64,000 nucleotides of DNA from Beaufortia kweichowensis (lineage: Eukaryota; Chordata; Actinopteri; Cypriniformes; Gastromyzontidae), in NCBI GenBank assembly GCA_019155185.1, contig CM032817.1, forward strand, positions 8,266,034-8,330,033. The letters run 5' to 3'. Below, piece after piece: positions 57,698-64,000 of the stretch. Within the stretch, counting starts at the first letter, position 1, and each line of letters starts with the position of its first letter. Under the pieces are notes generated by a model that did no database searches, was not told the origin of the DNA, and was given only the letters and a program-made list of their open reading frames with translations. A program made the position numbers and the translations under genes.

Positions 57698-60600
57698 CTA
57701 AAATTGTTGTACATTAAAGTTGTTATATGTAAAAATACACACTCAACATTAGGTGGACAAAGAAAGATAAGTCTCACCTTAAAATAGTGGAACTGGAAAG
57801 GTTTTGTTTTATGCGTGTAGAAATTGTATCCCACAAACCCGGCTGCTGCAATTAGGATGATTAGCACCAGGACACCAATGACCATTCCTGCCTTATGAGC
57901 CGGGTGGATAGATGGAGGAGGGAGTGGAGGAGCTTTCAGTGGACCCTGTAGGACATGGATGACCCCATTGGATGCAAAAATGTCATAGTCGATGACATAC
58001 TGGTCGTTGATGTATCCAGAAGAAGTCTAAAGTGAGAAAAATTAGAGGTAGATATAAATAAATAATATAGTTTCCCTGACAAGAGAATTAAACACGTAAG
58101 TATAAAGCATTTGAATTGAAAGTGAAATATATCCTTACCACTGTTTGGGGGTTCTGGAGATCAGGCACACGGGTGATGGTCAGACTTTGACCCAGTCGGG
58201 TCCTGACGTGAGTGACATTAATAAGTGCCTGCAATACCAAAGCCCTACCATCCAGTAGATGGTGCTCAATGTCTCTGCTGCTCAAAGTCTGTTGAACACA
58301 AAAAGATGATAAATAACATAGCAATATATTGGCATTGGAATAGGTTGGTGTGAAAATATATGGGTATCACCTGGTTGCTATAGAGACCATTGTTGTCAGG
58401 TACAAACAGAGTGGACTGGACAGTAATGTTGCTTATGTGATTTACAAAGTCTTTTCCGGATGCAGAAGAACTTGAATAATTTAAGATTTGCTGAAGAACA
58501 CAAAGAGTAGTCAGTTAGTTTTAAGTTCAGCTTCTCATTTTGCTTTCTAACCCCCCTTTCTTCTGTAATAAGCCACAACAAATTTGTATTTTATCTGGAA
58601 CATTCCTTTCAAATCGTCATTTGTACAAGCATTACTCACAGAAAGGAAGTTAGAGAAAGTTGGTCTGGTTGACAGGACCTGCAGAAGGTTTCCTGTACAG
58701 GAGTAACCATCTCCAATGTAGCCAACCTTACACTCGCACTTCACATCTGAAACACACACATACACACACCATTAAAAAAACACTGCCAGCAATGTCTAGG
58801 GAATGGGTTTGATTCCTAGAAATTGTCAGTACTCTTATATAGCTTGCATGACAAATGTGTTCAGAATATAAAGATTGGTTGATATTTATCACATTATGAC
58901 TTTTACCATTCACTCGATAACAGAACACGTCCCATGTCTCGCTGAGGTTATTGCGGGTGCCGTAGTCCACAATACCCACATGTCCAAAGCCACACTTTGG
59001 GTTAGAAAAGCTCATGGGATATGCTACCCTCGCTTTCTCAAGCCAACCTGCTGAACAAAAGTTATAACCCGCCTGCAGTAGAAACACAAGAGATGACACT
59101 GAGAAACATTCAGATAATAAACTACTAAAGCCAAATGTCTTGTTACTGTGTAAGAGCGCCACCTGCTGGGCATAGGAAAGCTGTGTGTAGGTAGCAATAG
59201 TGCCTCCTGCTTCCCTGCAGGCCTCCTGTGCCATGGTGTAGTTAAGCTTGTATGCTCCCAGTAGGGAACGATAGTGGAAAACTCCCAAGGTTTTATCTAA
59301 AAGACAGAAATATTTATATGCTTTTCATGTTTTTTTAACAATGTTAGAATATTGAACAGAAAAACATTGTGTTTTAAGGTGGAAACACTATAGATGAATT
59401 TTAAAATTTCTCATTCACCCTCATGTATGACGTACTTTCTTCCGCAGAACCCAAAAGAAAATATTTATAAAAACGTTGTTAAGCAAACAACATTGGTCCC
59501 CTTGACTTGCATTGTATGCACACAAAACCACTGAGACATTTCCTCAAAATATCTTCTTTTGTGTTCCACAGAAGAACGACAGTCATATACAGGTTTGGAA
59601 CGACATGAGGGTGAAAAATGATGACGGATAAGAAACGAGGTAACATGTATCATGCTATAAATATAGGTCAGTGTACACTGTATGAAAGATACAAACCTTC
59701 ATAGTGCAGGTCAGTACACTTAGCATCTGGGTGACATTGTCCATTATCCTGCAGACAGCGATTGACTGGCAACATCTTTACTTCACATTCAATCCCATCA
59801 CCCATGTAGTTGTCTTTACAGTCACATTTCCTCTTGCCCTGGTGACCAGATCACAAGCCAACTGACATTAACAACATATCTTACAGATCTTTCTATCTAT
59901 ACATTCATCTATTACTGAAGAATAATGAATGAGTAATGTCTGCTCACAGGTCCAGTCATGGTGCAGGTGGCGTGCTCATGACATCCCCCGTTGTCTTCGG
60001 AGACGCAGGGGTCAACAGGTGTGCACACAAACCCATCACCAGAGTAATCTTTGAAACACGTACAGCTCACTTTCTCCCCTTTCTGACTGCACTTAGCATC
60101 CTTAGAACAGCCACCGTTCCAATACTTGCACATGTTGGCCGCTGCAGAAGAGAGAGGAGTGGTTGGTTGGTGGAGGAGTTTTACCCTCATTATTACCCTT
60201 ATTAATGCTATTTTTTATATTCGGGAATAGAGACAGAAATATTTATATGCTTTTCATGTTTTTTTAACAATGTTAGAATATTGAACAGAAAAACATTGTG
60301 TTTTAAGGTGGAAACACTATAGATGAATTAAAAATTTCTCATTCACCCTCATGTATGACGTACTTTCTTCCGCAGAACCCAAAAGAAAATATTTATAAAA
60401 ACGTTGTTAAGCAAACAACACTGGTCCCCTTGACTTGCATTGTATGCCACCACTGGTTTTTTATTTTTTACATTCGGGAATAGATAGTCGAAAAAACCAC
60501 ACACCATGTCACATGAATATAAATGATACCTCAAATTGTTTGCCTATGTGTATTTTTACCTGTACAGATGATACCATCTCCTTCATAGAAGGGTTTGCAG

Positions 60601-63600
60601 ACACAGGTATTGTTCTCCATACAGACAGCTTTCTCATGGCAAGCGGGACTGCAGACAGGACCATCAGCTGAAAAACAAGACAGAAGCAGGGTGAAGTTTA
60701 AGTTTAAGTAATGCTTTCCTTGTTCTTTATTTTAAAAACAAAATGGTAAAGTCTGTACCTAATTTGTTCTCACATCGTGGACCAGTCCAGCCCTCCTCAC
60801 AAAAGCATGAACCAATACCTTTAACACCTTCATCGCATGACCCGTGTTCTGTGCAATTACAGGCTAAAACAGGAAAAGGAAGCAAAGCGTGCTGAAGGCA
60901 TGCAGGATTAAAAATTGGATATTGTTGCTATAAAAAGCTAACCTTTACAGTCTGGTCCAAAACGGCTTTCTACACAGAGCTCACAGGCTACACCTGTAAA
61001 TCCTACATCACAGGTGCAGGTCCCATTTCCTAAATGATCCTCATCACACTTGCCATGGTTACTGCAAGGGGATCCTGGACCACCAGGACAAGCTGGAGAA
61101 CAGGTAATGTAAGGAACACCTCCGCAACTTAAAAAAGTGTTTTACTACATACAGTATTTATAAATAATACAGCGTAACCTTTGCATACCAAGACAGTCCC
61201 TGCCGAAGTACCCTGAACAGCATTTAGGCTTCCAAATGACCATGGCACATATAGATTGGCATCCATCATTATTAGCCACCAAGAGGTGAGACAGGTCACA
61301 CTTTTGCTCAGTCTAGATTGTAAACACAAATTTATGTTGGGCAATAAACCTTAAAGCAATTCAGGGCATCAAATATGAATAGACTTAGAGATGCATAGCA
61401 AAGTTATATAGGAGGTTTCACCTTTGGTTTGCTTCCAGGCGGGCAATCAGAAAACGTACGACCACATCGCCTGCAAGGCAACTGTTAAAACAAAATGTTG
61501 AAGAAAAAACCCACATCTAGCTGTTTACTAGAGAAGACTAGTTCACTAGAGATCCAAGCTGTAGAACCGTTTAATAAGTAAATAATAAGTACTTAAATAA
61601 TAAGTAAATTGTTTTTATTACTTTGTTTCATACAAGTACAAGCTACAGTATATACTGTACTATGTACAACATATAATGTACAACAGTGAAATAACTTGTT
61701 ACCAATGTTGGGACTTACTGTAATATCAATAGTGTTCCTGTTGTCACAGCGCCCCCCAAGGCTTGGTGGATTCAGCAGACAGTTAATGCCATAAATGATG
61801 CCTCCATTGAATTCAATGTTTCTCTTTACAATCTGACAGCTTTTATCATTTACATAAAACTCACCCTGAAGCAGAAATATTTAAGACATGACAAATGGGT
61901 TCTTTTTATACAAGGATGTATAAAATAAAGGTTCAGATTTAATTAAACATATATAATTAATATATAAAATATTTCTTTATTTATAGTAAAAATGGGAAAC
62001 GATACATTATTTATTATCTTTAAAAAAAATATTTTTACACTTACAATATGCTCTTCACCCATGCAGGCCACTGACAGATCTGAGCCCTGTTGAGTTTTTA
62101 AAGAGCTGCCATGCATGAGCTCTGAGGACACAATCTAGCAAATTACAATAAAATAAAGTTTAAATGCTGTATTAGGAAGTCATGAATAAATATTGTGTGT
62201 AATCCTGCATTAGTATGGTCTAGAAATAGTGCCTTGCCAGAAAATGAATTACAATCATGCACCCAATATTAGATTTTTACTACCTAAATGAAAGTTTGAA
62301 ACCATTGTTGGTCTTAAGGTAAAATGTTAAACTGGTGCAATAGCATCAACTATGTTGGAGTGTCAACCAGATACTGGCTCTGAATTATTTATGATATTAA
62401 CACATGGGTAGTAGCCTACTAGCAAAATAATAATGTCACGTTTTTTTAAGACTGAGGGCTGCCAACTCTCAGGCATTCAGCGCAAGGGCCTCTATCGAGA
62501 AAACCGTTTTGTGTAATACAAGTAAAGAAATAAAAACAATAATAATGTATGTCAATTTACAGTATGTCAAACTGTAATATTGTAGACTCACCTCACTAAT
62601 CTCATCCGGTCTGCCTCATCCAGTTACGCGGCGCTCAGTTTAGGTCATAATATCGCGAGAGTATTTCTAAAGCATACAACCAGTCGGCTTTTACATTTTT
62701 CTCGCGGTATTTTGATCTACAAAATAATAGGTCGACCGATCTGAGGTAAATGCTCACATAGGATTAGCGCGACACTTCAGGTGCTAAAATAGCGACGCAC
62801 CATGTAAGTAAAACATTTAATATTTGCCAACCGTTTTAAGATAGAAATATCATGTGTATATTTTGAACACCACCAACCGCCACGGTTGGACCCACGCAAA
62901 GTTTAACTCAAAAGTTGGCAGCCCTGTGAAGCCCCCCTATGCAGTCATTTTGTGAAGATATATCATGACGACCTCTGAGTCCTGCAGTTCATTAGTATTA
63001 GAACATAACCAGAATGAGGCAATGAAGTACACTGGATAGGGACCAACCTTGGTGTCACGCAGGATGTGGTATCTGAGATACTCGGCCAGCTTCTCACGGT
63101 TATGTAGGGCGTAAAGAAAGTCCTTTTGCTCCTGGGCCAGAGCGGTCATTGCACTGTCTGTCGGCAGGAACAAGGTGACGGGCTGGTGGATGGGGTCAGT
63201 CACTAACTTCAACACATCTGTGTCCTTTTAACAAAAAATGATTTAACATGAAAAGCTGTCATTAGAAAGTACCAGACGGCCAGATGAAATCTGACGTGCT
63301 ATTCTCTGCCCACTTTTTTTAAGCACATATTCATAAAAAACAACTGACAGGGTGATGAAAGGTCGAACGAAAGTAATAATGTCTACTAAACGGAACAGAC
63401 CGTTTTCGACGTCTTTTTCGAAGTTACGGTGATTCATACAGTATCCCTGTCTGCTAATGTCCGATTCGCGATTCTTTTGAACCGATTCATTTTAATGAAC
63501 GATTAAAACAACAGATGTCCAACACTGTGTCTAAATCCATGCATACCTCTAGAAGTTTGTAGAATGTCTTGAAGCTATGAAGATTAACCACATCTGAGAG

Positions 63601-64000
63601 GTTACCCTTTAAACAAAAAAAGGTACAAAATAAAAAAAAGCCACTTCGGCTTTTTGCATGAACAAGTATTTTCATGGTTTAAAGAGAGACATAAGGACAT
63701 ACGGGGGTCTTGTTTTGCTTCTTGGCTTTCAGGTTTTGCACACTGGGTGGGATAAGGACAGTGTCAATCTCATGCAAAATCCCATTAGTGCTTTCCAGGT
63801 TACTGAACACCACTTTGGCTTTGTTGTTGATGTATATGGTATCCTGGGAACAAATATAAAATTGAATTCTGAATGATCTTACCAAAATGTATTTTGTTTC
63901 CTTGTTATATACACTACCTCAGAGTATTTGATTGTGAGGACGTCACCCATAAGAGATGTGAGGTTACGAGGTTGCGTGAGGTCCTCGGGGAGAAGGCTGC
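57405..64000 (-). CDS. stab2: Stabilin-2-like scavenger receptor, C-terminal 21 exons (5' part beyond window)
   Basis: Exons, 5' to 3': 63918-64000 (partial), 63703-63843, 63547-63606, 63048-63224, 62045-62134, 61719-61865, 61422-61481, 61189-61312, 60943-61092, 60759-60863, 60560-60667, 59948-60141, 59697-59838, 59163-59296, 58907-59072, 58640-58746, 58371-58490, 58139-58288, 57778-58026, 57599-57697, 57405-57461. All phases agree and no stop interrupts the ~886 residues. Domain order is FAS1, FAS1, EGF-like cluster, Link, EGF, FAS1, membrane span, tail, the stabilin architecture. The tail motif NISNPVYEST favours stabilin-2 over stabilin-1. Stabilin-2 clears hyaluronan and other ligands in sinusoidal/venous endothelium. 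About one third of a full stabilin is visible. Confidence 0.9.
57778..58026 (-). CDS. stab2: stab2: end of FAS1, transmembrane segment, start of tail
   Basis: The exon encodes INDQYVIDYDIFASNGVIHV and a Pro-rich stem, then the span GMVIGVLVLIILIAAAGFVG and the basic/aromatic tail start YTHKTKPFQFHYFK. It is 249 nt, phase 0 to 0, with donor GTGAGA. Confidence 0.9.
58139..58746 (-). CDS. stab2: stab2: last EGF-like repeat and final FAS1 domain
   Basis: Exon 58640-58746 has CECKVGYIGDGYSCTGNLLQ then VLSTRPTFSNFLS. Exons 58371-58490 (STLFVPDNNGLYSNQ) and 58139-58288 (HHLLDGRALVLQALINVTHV, then LGQSLTITRVPDLQ) continue the membrane-proximal FAS1 domain, which ends in the following exon at GVIHVL. 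Confidence 0.85.
58907..59296 (-). CDS. stab2: stab2: Link (hyaluronan-binding) domain
   Basis: Exons 59163-59296 and 58907-59072 encode GVFHYRSLLGAYKLNYTMAQ, then ACREAGGTIATYTQLSYAQQ, then GYNFCSAGWLEKARVAYPM, CGFGHVGIVDYGTR and DVFCYRV. Four cysteines and the G-V-F-H-Y start, A-x-x-A-C and G-W-L motifs match the Link module. In stabilin-2 this domain binds hyaluronan. Confidence 0.9.
59302..59640. mobile_element. MITE-related sequence in stab2 intron
   Basis: CTCATTCACCCTCATGTATG, AAGAAAATATTTATAAAAAC and CTTCTTTTGTGTTCCACAG are parts of the same cyprinid MITE family as at 13,808. The first 218 bp, including unique intron sequence, are duplicated at 60,231-60,447. Confidence 0.6.
59697..61481 (-). 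CDS. stab2: stab2: EGF-like cluster
   Basis: Eight exons (61422-61481, 61189-61312, 60943-61092, 60759-60863, 60560-60667, 59948-60141, 59697-59838, with the Link exon following) encode cysteine-rich modules. Examples are CPGGPGSPCSNHGKC, CNCTEHGSCDEG, CFCEEGWTGPRC, CTCFKDYSGDGFVC and CDCKDNYMGDGIEC. The spacing C-x-C-x(4-6)-Y/W-x-G-x-G-x-x-C is that of stabilin EGF repeats. Most exons are phase 1 at both ends. Confidence 0.85.
60231..60447 (+). repeat. Duplicate of 59,302-59,519 inserted in the next-but-one intron
   Basis: Nearly identical to 59,302-59,519 in the same orientation. The insertion is bracketed by two imperfect copies of a ~20-bp sequence ending ATTCGGGAATAGA (60,212-60,231 and 60,465-60,484). 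Confidence 0.8.
61719..63224 (-). CDS. stab2: stab2: FAS1 domain body
   Basis: Exon 63048-63224 has PVTLFLPTDSAMTALAQEQ and LAEYLRYHILRD, the conserved FAS1 core (T-L-F-x-P-T-D, then Y-H-I-L). Exons 62045-62134 and 61719-61865 complete it (ELMHGSSLKTQQGSDLSV, then EFNGGIIYGINCLLNPP) and lead into LGGRCD. FAS1 domains in stabilins serve adhesion and ligand binding. The 63,048/62,134 intron holds a DNA transposon fragment. Confidence 0.85.
62452..62930. mobile_element. DNA transposon fragment or MITE with short TIRs in stab2 intron
   Basis: AGGGCTGCCAACT at the left and its complement AGTTGGCAGCCCT at the right (near 62,910-62,924) bound ~470 bp of relatively CpG-rich DNA. 'AGGGCTGCCAACTCT' ends are familiar from fish nonautonomous DNA transposons. 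No transposase frame is present. Confidence 0.55.
63547..64000 (-). CDS. stab2: stab2: end of a FAS1 domain and start of the next
   Basis: Exon 63918-64000 (partial) encodes LPEDLTQPRNLTSLMGDVLT and exon 63703-63843 gives NGILHEIDTVLIPPSVQN, the typical FAS1 ending (hydrophobic-H-x-I-D-x-V-L-P). Exon 63547-63606 (NLSDVVNLHSFKTFYKLLE) opens the next FAS1 domain. Donors are GTAGTG, GTATGT and GTATGC. Confidence 0.85.

Overview
This is vertebrate nuclear DNA, almost certainly from a teleost and probably a cyprinid-like fish. Genes are split into small exons with GT-AG introns, introns carry fish-type short interspersed elements and MITEs, and AT-rich intergenic DNA with microsatellites dominates. 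No prokaryotic or viral gene organisation is visible. Exon coordinates below were read from the sequence and checked by splice-phase agreement. Gene names rest on recognised protein motifs, not on a database search.

Left part (1-17 kb). Positions 1-1,270 look like the 3' end of a plus-strand transcript, with AATAAA at 1,247. The complete 8-exon podocalyxin gene (podxl) lies on the minus strand from 10,265 to 2,917. It has a signal peptide split over exons 1/2, a Pro/Thr/Ser/Asn mucin repeat exon, a two-cysteine stalk domain, one membrane span and the PDZ-ligand tail DTHL. As printed, the mucin exon carries a net +1 frameshift. From 10.3 to 17.6 kb there is noncoding DNA with several transposon-derived pieces.

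Middle part (17.6-56.7 kb). This is a hierarchical repeat complex with no convincing intact gene. Its building blocks are tandem arrays of tRNA-like modules, a 37-bp minisatellite, AT-rich blocks sharing a ~280-bp core (blocks X, Y and Z), and foldback palindromes. The order tRNA-like array, minisatellite, Y, Z, foldback occurs twice in series on the right flank. The blocks form a large inverted duplication: left arm ~18.64-30.78 kb, right arm starting at 31.92 kb, with a ~1.13-kb spacer. Spacer plus right arm is then duplicated in tandem (30.78-42.0 kb and 42.0-53.6 kb, with the second arm running on to 56.3 kb). Each arm carries one orphan signal-peptide first exon (three copies) and each spacer carries a short terminal-exon-like reading frame with a polyadenylation signal (two copies). 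Many differences between the two tandem copies sit at CpG sites, which raises the question of base-calling or assembly error.

Right part (56.7-64 kb). The minus strand carries the last 21 exons of a stabilin gene, best matched to stab2. They encode about 886 residues: FAS1 domains, an EGF-like cluster, a Link (hyaluronan-binding) domain, a last EGF and FAS1, a membrane span and a cytoplasmic tail with an NPVY motif. The gene continues beyond the window.

Podocalyxin is a CD34-family sialomucin of podocytes and vascular endothelium, and stabilin-2 is a scavenger receptor of sinusoidal/venous endothelium. Both are endothelial surface proteins but there is no evidence here that they are co-regulated. 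The repeat complex separating them is the unusual part of the window.
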